A stretch of DNA of 12,031 nucleotides, taken from an uncultured Porphyromonadaceae bacterium. Lineage in GTDB: Bacteria; Bacteroidota; Bacteroidia; Bacteroidales; Muribaculaceae. This document shows, one piece after another, positions 1-6,187 of this stretch. A program made the translations under genes and the position numbers. The notes under the pieces are model-generated. The model had not been told where the DNA came from and made no database searches. It was given only the letters and a program-made list of their open reading frames with translations. Position 1 is the stretch's first letter. The number at the start of each line of letters is the position of its first letter. The stretch is from positions 1-12,031 of the forward strand of contig USKE01000031.1 in NCBI GenBank assembly GCA_900555165.1, written 5' to 3'.

Positions 1-520
1 GGCGCCCCGAGGGCATCGAGTCCATGTCGTCGTCATCCTCCTCGTCCTCGGAATATCCGGCGCCGGCCTTGGGCTCCCCCTTCACGTTCGAGAGCAGGCC
101 AAGCAGCGACGCATAGTCTATGCCGGCCTGGCGGAACGGCACTATGAATTTCATGCGCTGGATTTCGGGGTTGTGCAGTATCGCCAGCAGAAGGTGCTCG
201 GTGTCGACCACCTCGCTGCGCAGCATTCGGGCCTCGAGCACCGAGAGCTTTACCAGGCGGTTGCTGAGATCGCTCACCGAGACCTCGGCCTGCACCGGGC
301 CGGTCGAGTCATAGAGGGCGTCGTCGAGCTGCTGGCGCAACTGGTACACCGAGACGTTGCGCGAAACCTTCTCAAGCAGAGAGAAAACACGCGAACCGGT
401 GTCGCCCAGGAGTGCCAGAAACAGGTGCTCGGGGGTGATTGTCGAGTTGTTGTGGCGAATAGCCTCCTGACGGCTCTTCTCCAGAACGGCTTTCAGTTCG
501 TTTGAAAAGTTTATTTCCAT
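1..520 (-). CDS. clpC: ClpC-type AAA+ protease ATP-binding subunit, N-terminal part (runs off window start)
   Basis: Reading down from an ATG at 520-518, the frame stays open to base 1 and gives 173 residues starting MEINFSNELKAVLEKSRQEA. The segment matches the double Clp-N domain of ClpC/ClpA unfoldases. The first repeat carries ITPEHLFLALLGD (about residues 28-40) and the second carries VVDTEHLLLAILHN (about 103-116). The segment ends in a very acidic linker (SEDEEDDDDMD) where Clp-N joins the first AAA+ module. The Walker motifs and ClpP-binding loop lie outside the window. In the family, ClpC hexamers unfold substrates and feed them to ClpP in the cytoplasm. The start is supported by a purine-rich stretch just upstream and a promoter about 30 bp away. 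No CIRCE or CtsR-like operator is visible. ClpA or ClpB are less likely because of the Bacteroidetes ClpC-like N-terminus and acidic linker. Confidence 0.88.
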   Translation of the reverse strand, partial: MEINFSNELKAVLEKSRQEAIRHNNSTITPEHLFLALLGDTGSRVFSLLEKVSRNVSVYQLRQQLDDALYDSTGPVQAEVSVSDLSNRLVKLSVLEARMLRSEVVDTEHLLLAILHNPEIQRMKFIVPFRQAGIDYASLLGLLSNVKGEPKAGAGYSEDEEDDDDMDSMPSGR

Positions 521-546
521 TCTTTACCTTTCTTCTTCCTGTTTTT

Positions 547-580
547 AGTATAACAACCGTAGGCCGGAAATGTCAACAAA
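547..580 (-). promoter_or_regulatory. Candidate clpC promoter
   Basis: On the minus strand, TTTG (580-577) runs directly into TTGACA (576-571). This is followed 18 bp later by TATACT (552-547), about 27 bp before the clpC ATG. It fits a generic sigma-70 promoter better than the Bacteroidetes TAnnTTTG form. The implied leader is only about 20 nt. Confidence 0.45.
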
Positions 581-685
581 TGTTTAAATCTATAAAACCT
601 GTAGATATTCAGATCGGTGTGTGTGGTCATGTACCCGTCGGAGTATCGTTGACATTGCCGGTAAGGATGTTGTATGACTTCTGAC

Positions 686-760
686 TGTAGGGACATCGCT
701 TTGCGATGTCGGGCCGATAATCAATCATATGACTTAACATGCCAAAGGCATGTCCCTACA
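686..760. repeat. REP/BIME-like inverted pair of GTAG-led hairpins
   Basis: The element begins TGTAGGGACAT (686-696) and ends with its exact complement ATGTCCCTACA (750-760). Each end is a short hairpin. The left one is GACATCGC-TTT-GCGATGTC (692-710, 8-bp stem). The right one is ACATGCC-AAA-GGCATGT (737-753, 7-bp stem). Read outward-in, both units share TGTAGGGACAT, two variable stem bases, CTTTG and the matching return arm. They are therefore two diverged copies in opposite orientation. A GTAG tetranucleotide at the foot of a palindrome is the known hallmark of REP sequences mobilised by RAYT (IS200/IS605-like) transposases. No RAYT gene is present here. The REP assignment is inferred from architecture. 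Confidence 0.65.
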
Positions 761-953
761 ATTCAAAGAGTTCCTAAGCGCCTTCCCCTACAATCGGCAG
801 GGATCAGTCGCACCGTTGGTTGTTATGCCTTTATATAACGGCAAAACCCGTGCCAAACTTGTGTCGCCGGTTGCAAAAATCCGTTAATCTTGCCCGGCAA
901 CTCCCCCAAAGTTACGCTTTTTCCCACTCCTCGCCAAATCTCCTATGAATATA
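761..953. other. Intergenic stretch without a gene; one weak imperfect dyad
   Basis: I see no supported ORF or RNA gene. A loose dyad spans about 810-853: GCAC and GTGC at the ends, with GTTAT and ATAAC near a central loop. A GTAGGGG on the minus strand near 786-793 may be a decayed REP foot. Neither is strong. Confidence 0.25.
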
Positions 954-985
954 CTTGTAACTGATTGTAATATGAAGTAAATTTG
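954..985 (+). promoter_or_regulatory. Bacteroidetes-type promoter of the outer-membrane protein gene
   Basis: TAAATTTG at 978-985 matches the Bacteroidetes -7 consensus TAnnTTTG exactly. A TTG (955-957) lies 20 bp upstream as the -33 element. Transcription would start near 991, giving a leader of about 118 nt before the ATG at 1110. A small hairpin with arms AGGC..GTG and CAC..GCCT is possible at 997-1016. Confidence 0.6.
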
Positions 986-1109
986 TTCAATTTAAGAGGC
1001 CGGTGTGCCACAGCCTGTAATAAGCAATATTATACCTTATATCGCCGTTATTTTTTTACAGCCCCTAAAATCACCTCAGAGGCATTATATTCAGAACTGA
1101 CTTTTTGTA

Positions 1110-1688
1110 ATGAATAAAACAACGCTTTTGTTATTGTTGCTGTTCTCGACTCTCTGCGCAGTGGCTCGTCAGCCCGAAAAAGGGTATAGAGGCTTTGTCG
1201 ATTGCAGTATGACTCTCAATCTCGATATTTCCATTTACGGAGGTTCTACCAATTCTTATGTGTGGCTCGGGGGAAATACTACCCATGGCTATCAGTTCAA
1301 TCCGCATCTTTTCGTAGGTGGCGGTATCGGTTTTGAACCGGTGCTTTCTAAAGATAACGGTAACAGACCCAAGCGAATTTTACCTGTTTACGGTGATATT
1401 CGCACCGACCTTAAGTTCGGAAAGTTCACTCCGTTCGCAGATATGAAATTAGGTATGAATTTCACCCGGGGCGCGGGGCTGTATTTCTCTCCGACCATAG
1501 GCTACCGTTTCAACTGGGGGCGACGCACAGCAATCAACTTCGCTATGGGAGCTGCTTTTTTCGGCATCCGGATGGACGACTATAAAGAGGTATGGAGCCC
1601 GGACGGCGGCATCTCGGGATTTGAGGTAAGCGGCAGCCATCACGGAACAGAAATCAGACCCACCATTCGCCTGGGCATAGAGTTCTGA
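1110..1688 (+). CDS. Small outer-membrane beta-barrel protein
   Basis: This 192-residue protein has a clear signal peptide: Asn-Lys at residues 2-3, a run of leucines at 6-11, and a probable signal peptidase I site after the AVA at 17-19. The mature part alternates aromatic and polar residues in short strands with glycine-rich turns, for example LFVGGGIGFEP, FTPFADMKLGMNF and FSPTIGYRFNWG. It ends LGIEF with a C-terminal phenylalanine, the usual signal for BAM-dependent barrel insertion. The size fits an eight-stranded OmpA/OmpX/OmpW-like barrel. No periplasmic domain follows. Function is unknown; such barrels may be adhesins, small channels or structural proteins. It appears monocistronic, with its own promoter about 130 bp upstream. 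It is more AT-rich than the gyrA region. The barrel assignment is firm in kind but not in subfamily. Confidence 0.82.
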   Translation: MNKTTLLLLLLFSTLCAVARQPEKGYRGFVDCSMTLNLDISIYGGSTNSYVWLGGNTTHGYQFNPHLFVGGGIGFEPVLSKDNGNRPKRILPVYGDIRTDLKFGKFTPFADMKLGMNFTRGAGLYFSPTIGYRFNWGRRTAINFAMGAAFFGIRMDDYKEVWSPDGGISGFEVSGSHHGTEIRPTIRLGIEF

Positions 1689-1764
1689 TTTCTAACAGGC
1701 AGTCTGTTTAGCACGATGATTGGCAGCCCCTACTGTGGTGGCGGAAGAAAAAAATCTAAAAAAA

Positions 1765-1795
1765 TTTTTTTCGTGATAAAAAAAGAGTAATTTTG
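1765..1795 (+). promoter_or_regulatory. Strong Bacteroidetes-type promoter for the small RNA candidate
   Basis: TAATTTTG at 1788-1795 matches TAnnTTTG exactly. A T-run (1765-1771) sits at the -33 position. The region upstream is rich in A-tracts: A7 at 1748-1754, A7T7 at 1758-1771 and A7 at 1778-1784. This resembles an UP-element-like or bent-DNA context. The predicted start is near 1800, exactly where the folded region begins, and no ORF follows. Confidence 0.6.
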
Positions 1796-1799
1796 TGCC

Positions 1800-1907
1800 A
1801 ACCAAAAAACCATTCGGTGGCACACTAGCCACTGACTAATTTCATAATTGTTAGTTTTTTTGGTTATTTAAGTGATGCTTTCGGGAGGAAGCATCACTTT
1901 ATGATTT
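1800..1907 (+). ncRNA. Candidate structured small RNA (three-way junction plus terminator)
   Basis: About 108 nt lie between an exact TAnnTTTG box and a strong terminator hairpin. An outer stem pairs AACCAAAAAAC (1800-1810) with GTTTTTTTGGTT (1854-1865; one bulged T). It encloses two hairpins: CGGTGGC-acacta-GCCACTG (1815-1834, one G-U pair) and ACTAA-loop-TTAGT (about 1835-1855, partly competing with the outer stem for the last bases). The terminator hairpin follows at 1870-1899. No start codon or usable ORF lies inside. The architecture suggests an independent trans-acting RNA rather than a gyrA leader, because gyrA has its own promoter 150 bp downstream. I cannot assign it to a named family; 6S RNA is unlikely given the short length and branched shape. 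Confidence 0.55.
1870..1907 (+). terminator. Terminator of the small RNA candidate
   Basis: A perfect 11-bp stem pairs AAGTGATGCTT (1870-1880) with AAGCATCACTT (1889-1899) around an 8-nt loop. A short, interrupted T-rich tail (TTTATGATTT) follows. The imperfect U-tract makes termination efficiency uncertain. Confidence 0.6.
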
Positions 1908-1937
1908 AGAAACATTGCGTATTTTTTATCATAAAGT
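1896..1937 (+). other. Inverted repeat overlapping the terminator arm
   Basis: ACTTTATGAT (1896-1905) and ATCATAAAGT (1928-1937) are perfect 10-bp complements separated by 22 nt. The left arm shares ACTT with the descending arm of the terminator hairpin, so in RNA the two stems compete at their overlap. It could also be a protein-binding dyad. Confidence 0.4.
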
Positions 1938-2028
1938 AGGCAGGACTTGCGATGAACTTAACATCGTTCCCAAAGGCCGGAAATTGTCGGCGCGAAGTCG
2001 AGGATGCGGATGAAAAAGGGGGCGGAAA

Positions 2029-2061
2029 TTGCGGGATATTCAGGGAAAATGCGTATCTTTG
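2029..2061 (+). promoter_or_regulatory. gyrA promoter
   Basis: TATCTTTG at 2054-2061 matches the Bacteroidetes -7 consensus TAnnTTTG exactly. A TTG at 2029-2031 is a possible -33 element, though the 22-bp gap is slightly long. The implied start is near 2068, giving a leader of about 130 nt. Confidence 0.6.
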
Positions 2062-2067
2062 TAGGAA

Positions 2068-2198
2068 ATTTGGGCCTTGAGGAAAGGCCTCTCACAGAGT
2101 GCCTGAGGGCGCCTGTGAAACGGTGTGCTACAGTGCTGTCAGCTATGGCAGAAACGTCGGCCCCGGAAAGGTACAAGTAAAATTCTCAACATTTCAAC
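2068..2198 (+). promoter_or_regulatory. Structured 5' leader of gyrA
   Basis: Three consecutive hairpins are visible. The first is GGCCTT-gagga-AAGGCC (2073-2089). The second pairs CACAG, a bulged A and GTGCC with GGCGC and CTGTG around a TGAG loop (2093-2117, 10 bp with one G-U). The third is CTGTCA-gcta-TGGCAG (2136-2151, one G-U). The last 45 nt before the ATG are unstructured, A/T-rich and lack a Shine-Dalgarno sequence. Whether the leader regulates gyrA is inference. Confidence 0.45.
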
Positions 2199-4772
2199 AT
2201 GCTGGAAGAAGACCGCATTATAAAGATCAATATCGAAAACGAGATGAAATCGGCCTACATCGACTACTCGATGTCGGTGATTGTGTCTCGTGCTCTCCCC
2301 GATGTGCGCGACGGACTCAAGCCCGTTCACCGTCGTGTGCTCTATGGTATGAACGAGATGGGCAACACCTCTGACAAGGCCCACAAGAAAGCCGCCAACG
2401 CCGTGGGTGAGGTGATGGGTAAGTATCACCCGCACGGCGACTCGTCGATTTACGGCACCATCGTGCGCATGGCCCAGTGGTGGGCGATGCGCGAATGTCT
2501 GGTCGACGGCCACGGCAACTTCGGCTCGATTGACGGCGACGGCCCCGCGGCCATGCGTTACACCGAGGTACGCCTGAAGAAAATCGGCGAGGAGATGCTC
2601 CGCGACATCGACTCAGATACAGTCGATTTCCAGCCCACATACGACAACGCCCGCCAGGAGCCGGTGGTTCTGCCCACCCGCATCCCCAACCTGCTGGTCA
2701 ACGGTGCCTCGGGTATCGCCGTGGGTATGGCCACCAATATGCCCACCCACAACCTGGCCGAGTCGATAAACGCCTGTATCGCACTGATCGACAACCCCGA
2801 CATCACCATCCCCGAGCTGATGCACTATCTGCCCGCACCCGATTTCCCCACCGGCGGCACCATCTACGGCTACGCCGGGGTGAAGGAGGCTTACGAGACC
2901 GGCCGCGGCCGTGTGGTTATCCGTGCCCGTGCCGAAATCGAGCAGGAAAAAGAGCATGAGGTGATTATCGTGCGCGAGATTCCTTACGGCGTCAACAAGG
3001 CCGAACTCATTAAATATATCGCCGAACTCGTCAACGAGAAGAAACTCGACGGCATCGCCGACCTCAACGACGAGTCTGACGCCCGCGAGGGGATGCGCAT
3101 CGTGATCAAGCTGCGCCAGGACGCCAACGCCAACGTGGTGCTCAACAAGCTCTACAAGATGACCCCGATGCAGTCGGCGTTCTCGGTGAACAATGTGGCG
3201 CTGGTAAACGGCCGTCCGCGTCTGCTCAACCTCAAGGATATAGTCAAGGCGTTCGTCGACCACCGTCACGACGTGGTCATACGCCGCACGCAGTTCGAGC
3301 TTAAGAAAGCCCAGGAGCGCGCCCACATCCTCGAGGGTCTGATCATTGCTTCAGACAACATCGACGAGGTGATCAACATAATCCGCCACGCCCCCTCTAC
3401 CGAGGCCGCGCGCCAGACCCTTTCAGAGCGTTTCAACCTCAGCGAGGCGCAGACGAAGGCTATCGTGGAGATGCGTCTCGGCCAGCTCACCGGACTGGAG
3501 CAGGACAAGCTCCATGCACAGTACGAGGAGCTTGAGCGTCAGATCGAGCGCCTTGAGCAGATTCTCAACGACCCCGCCGTGTGCCGCGCGCTCATGAAAG
3601 ATGAGCTGATCGAGATCCGCGAGAAGTATCCCGACGCACGCCGCACCGACATTGACTATACAGCCGGCGAGTTCAACGCCGAGGATTTCTATGCCGACGA
3701 CGAGATGATTATCACCATCTCGCACATGGGCTATATCAAGCGCACCCCGCTCACCGAATTCCGCGCGCAGAACCGCGGCGGCGTGGGTTCGCGCGGCTCG
3801 AACACCCGCGAGGAGGACTTCATCGAGTACATCTATCCGGCCTCGATGCACAACAACATCCTCTTCTTCACTCAGAGCGGCATGGTCTACAAGATGAAGG
3901 TCTACGAGATTCCCGAGGGCGCCAAGAACACCAAGGGTCGCGCCATACAGAACCTGCTCAACATCGAGCAGGGCGATTCGGTGACCGCCTTCATCCGTTG
4001 CAAGAATCTCGACGACAGTGAGTTCACATCGACCCATAACCTGGTGTTCGCAACACGCCGCGGCGTAATCAAGAAGACCTCGCTCGCCGAATATGCCCGC
4101 GTGAACATCAAGGGCAAGAAAGCCATAAAGATAATTGACGGCGACCAGGTGATCGGCGTTGAGCTCACCGACGGCAACGCCGAGATTCTCATGGCCAACC
4201 GCGAGGGTCGCGCCATCCGTTTCAACGAGCAGACAGTGCGCCAGATGGGCCGCGTGGCCACGGGCGTGCGCGGCATGACGCTCTCGGGTCCCGACGACTA
4301 TGTGGTGGGCATGATTGCCATGAACCCCGACGACGGGCATAATGTTATGGTATTGTCAGAAAACGGATTCGGCAAACGTTCGCTGCTCGACGCCTACCGC
4401 ATCACCAACCGCGGCGGCAAGGGCGTGAAGACCATGAACATCACCGACAAGACCGGGCGCCTCGTGGCCATCAAGAGCGTTACCGACGAGAACGACCTCG
4501 TGATCATCAACCGCTCGGGCATCACACTGCGTGTGCGTGTGGCCGACATCTCGGTGCTTGGCCGTGCCACCCAGGGCGTGCGCATAATCAACCTCACCAA
4601 GCGTGGTGACGAGATCGCATCGGTATGCTGCGTGGCCACCGACCCCGATGAGGAGGCCGTCGAGGCGATCGAGAACCCCGAGGAACTCCCCGCCGACAAC
4701 ACGCTCGACATCCCCGAGACCGACGAGCCCGTGGATGACATGCCTGTTGACGACGAGCCTGTTGAAGAATAA
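2199..4772 (+). CDS. gyrA: DNA gyrase subunit A
   Basis: This is a full-length 857-residue GyrA, the breakage-reunion subunit that with GyrB introduces negative supercoils. The winged-helix/tower region begins at [25 protein letters not shown] residues (21-41). The catalytic tyrosine is Y121 in AAMRYTE. The quinolone region reads [17 protein letters not shown] (77-93). The C-terminal pinwheel spans about 500-815. It has a degenerate GyrA box QNRGGVG at 524-530 and a second NRGGKG at 737-742. An acidic tail rich in D/E/P fills 815-857. GyrA rather than ParC is favoured by the box, the length and the FGSIDGD motif. Gly86 replaces the usual acidic residue (E. coli Asp87), and residues 94-100 (WWAMREC) depart from the common PFSLRYM. 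It has its own promoter and leader. A TPR gene follows 92 nt downstream on the same strand. Confidence 0.97.
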   Translation: MLEEDRIIKINIENEMKSAYIDYSMSVIVSRALPDVRDGLKPVHRRVLYGMNEMGNTSDKAHKKAANAVGEVMGKYHPHGDSSIYGTIVRMAQWWAMRECLVDGHGNFGSIDGDGPAAMRYTEVRLKKIGEEMLRDIDSDTVDFQPTYDNARQEPVVLPTRIPNLLVNGASGIAVGMATNMPTHNLAESINACIALIDNPDITIPELMHYLPAPDFPTGGTIYGYAGVKEAYETGRGRVVIRARAEIEQEKEHEVIIVREIPYGVNKAELIKYIAELVNEKKLDGIADLNDESDAREGMRIVIKLRQDANANVVLNKLYKMTPMQSAFSVNNVALVNGRPRLLNLKDIVKAFVDHRHDVVIRRTQFELKKAQERAHILEGLIIASDNIDEVINIIRHAPSTEAARQTLSERFNLSEAQTKAIVEMRLGQLTGLEQDKLHAQYEELERQIERLEQILNDPAVCRALMKDELIEIREKYPDARRTDIDYTAGEFNAEDFYADDEMIITISHMGYIKRTPLTEFRAQNRGGVGSRGSNTREEDFIEYIYPASMHNNILFFTQSGMVYKMKVYEIPEGAKNTKGRAIQNLLNIEQGDSVTAFIRCKNLDDSEFTSTHNLVFATRRGVIKKTSLAEYARVNIKGKKAIKIIDGDQVIGVELTDGNAEILMANREGRAIRFNEQTVRQMGRVATGVRGMTLSGPDDYVVGMIAMNPDDGHNVMVLSENGFGKRSLLDAYRITNRGGKGVKTMNITDKTGRLVAIKSVTDENDLVIINRSGITLRVRVADISVLGRATQGVRIINLTKRGDEIASVCCVATDPDEEAVEAIENPEELPADNTLDIPETDEPVDDMPVDDEPVEE

Positions 4773-4776
4773 GAAC

Positions 4777-4814
4777 ACCCTCTTCCTCCCGGTCATTTCC
4801 GGGGGGAAGAGGGT
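4777..4814 (+). other. Long intercistronic hairpin between gyrA and the TPR gene
   Basis: A 16-bp stem pairs ACCCTCTTCCTCCCGG (4777-4792) with CCGGGGGGAAGAGGGT (4799-4814) around a TCATTT loop, with a single G-U pair. It starts 4 nt after the gyrA stop. The sequence after it is CAAAACAG, so there is no U-tract for intrinsic termination. It may protect the upstream mRNA 3' end or partially attenuate read-through into the TPR gene, for which I see no clear separate promoter. Confidence 0.6.
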
Positions 4815-4864
4815 CAAAACAGAAATCAATTTCAAATAACCAATAACCCAAACAATTCCCGCAA

Positions 4865-6085
4865 ATGGCTATGAAAAAAACTCTCATCGTCGGCGCCGCA
4901 CTTCTTGCCGCCGGCACAGCCATGGCCCAGACTGCGCTCGTAAAGGAAGTCGAGCGCGAGATGAAAGGCAATCCTGACGCCTATCCCGCCGCCATCGAGA
5001 AACTGAAACCTGCGTTCACCAACGAGGAGACCGCCAAAGACGCCAAGACCTACAAGGTCGCCGCCGACGGTGCCGTGAATTACTTCAGTGCCGGTGACGT
5101 GCTCATCAGCGCCGGCAAGGAGGATGTCAACAAGAAAGCCGTGGGCCGCGCCCTGCTTGACGCATATAAATATGCCGACATGATTCTTGCCAACGATACC
5201 GTTGTCGACGCAAAAGGCAAAGTCAAGACCAAATACTCTAAAGACGCCCTCAAGCTCAAGGCAGCCAATTTCACCAACCTGATCAACGCCGGCAACTATA
5301 TGAGCGGCGCCCAGGATCCTGAAGGCGCCGCCGAGGCGTGGACATACGTCGTGGAGAACCGCGAGAACCCGCTGTATGCCGAAATCGCCAAGACACTCGC
5401 GCCCGACCTCTGGGGCGAGCTCTATTTCTTCATCGGCATCTCAGACTCGCAGATTGGCAAACACAAAGAGTCATACGAGAACTTCCGTAAGGCTTACGCC
5501 AACGGATATGACAAGAAAGAGGCTTACGACTACGCCATCTCAGAGGCTTACCAGATCGACGACAAAGAGGGTATGGCCGAGGTGGCCGCCGAGGCTTATC
5601 CCAAATACGGTGCCGAGGATTCAAGCTATATCGGCCGTATCATCAACAACTACATCGACAAGAAACAGTTCGCCGAGGCCTCGAAACTCCTCGACGACTT
5701 CATCGCCAAAGAACCCACCAACTCGCAGCTCTACTACGTGAAAGGCATTCTGGCCGACGCCCAGGGCGACAAGGACAATGTGATGCCCAACTACCTCAAG
5801 GCTGTCGAGCTTGATCCCGACAACGCCGCCGCACTCTTCCAGATCGGTTATCAGCTCGCCCTGCAGGCCGAGGCCATCGACCAGGCCGAAGGGGGTGGTC
5901 TCTCCAACGAGCAGTACGCGGCTCTGCGCAACGAGAAGATTAACCCGCTCTACCGCCAGGCCGCCGAGAAACTCGAGAAGGCTTACCAGCTCAACAACGA
6001 GCTTGACGATGCCCGCCGTCTGCTGCGCACCATCTACTACCAGCTCAACGACGAAGAGAACCTCCAGCGCGTATCGAACATGTAA
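4865..6085 (+). CDS. Secreted tetratricopeptide-repeat protein
   Basis: The protein has 406 residues with a signal peptide: MAMKKTLIVG then a small hydrophobic core ending TAMA-Q, with cleavage after about residue 21. The Met at residue 3 (base 4871) gives a more classic MKK start and may be the true one. The rest is almost all helical repeats. The clearest TPR units run from about 265 to 330 (FAEASKLLDDFIAKEP, then YVKGILADAQGDKDNVMPNYLKAVELDPDN), with further helix pairs at 185-215 and 355-395. It is probably periplasmic, since no membrane anchor or lipobox is seen. TPR proteins act as scaffolds; no enzyme motif is present. From memory, a TPR gene after gyrA recurs in Bacteroides-type genomes. 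The gene is closely spaced after gyrA and probably co-transcribed past the hairpin at 4777-4814. Confidence 0.85.
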   Translation: MAMKKTLIVGAALLAAGTAMAQTALVKEVEREMKGNPDAYPAAIEKLKPAFTNEETAKDAKTYKVAADGAVNYFSAGDVLISAGKEDVNKKAVGRALLDAYKYADMILANDTVVDAKGKVKTKYSKDALKLKAANFTNLINAGNYMSGAQDPEGAAEAWTYVVENRENPLYAEIAKTLAPDLWGELYFFIGISDSQIGKHKESYENFRKAYANGYDKKEAYDYAISEAYQIDDKEGMAEVAAEAYPKYGAEDSSYIGRIINNYIDKKQFAEASKLLDDFIAKEPTNSQLYYVKGILADAQGDKDNVMPNYLKAVELDPDNAAALFQIGYQLALQAEAIDQAEGGGLSNEQYAALRNEKINPLYRQAAEKLEKAYQLNNELDDARRLLRTIYYQLNDEENLQRVSNM

Positions 6086-6107
6086 TATCCCGCACATCCT
6101 CAATACA

Positions 6108-6143
6108 ACGGGCCGCATCCTCCCTCGGGAAGATACGGCCCGT
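6108..6143. terminator. Terminator hairpin between convergent TPR and hcp genes
   Basis: ACGGGCCG (6108-6115) pairs with CGGCCCGT (6136-6143). Inside, ATC..TCCC (6117-6124) pairs with GGGA..GAT (6127-6134), giving a long stem with small internal mismatches. It sits 22 nt after the TPR stop and 44 nt beyond the hcp stop. It could therefore serve both directions, though U-tracts are weak on both sides. Confidence 0.6.
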
Positions 6144-6187
6144 ATGTATATATAGGCTTTGCGGTGATGCCGTGGAGTGAAACGCTC

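Noticed and set aside
521..600. CIRCE or CtsR-type heat-shock operator upstream of clpC
   Set aside because: Searched by eye for the GAGTGCTAA-type inverted repeat and for heptad repeats; none present.
502..684. Short plus-strand frame over the clpC promoter
   Set aside because: It overlaps the start of clpC and its promoter, has no plausible promoter of its own and shows no family resemblance.
786..793. Third REP-like foot (GTAGGGG on the minus strand)
   Set aside because: Only the foot resembles the 686-760 units; the expected palindrome behind it is missing.
1728..1734. CCCCTAC near the end of the OMP gene as another REP copy
   Set aside because: No adjacent hairpin; similarity limited to a few bases.
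1958..2176. 72-codon minus-strand frame upstream of gyrA
   Set aside because: It spans the gyrA promoter and leader hairpins; no conserved motif, no promoter.
2613..4340. Long open frames on the minus strand opposite gyrA (237 and 305 codons)
   Set aside because: They lie entirely inside gyrA, are rich in His/Val/Gly as expected for antisense frames of GC-rich codons, and match no family.
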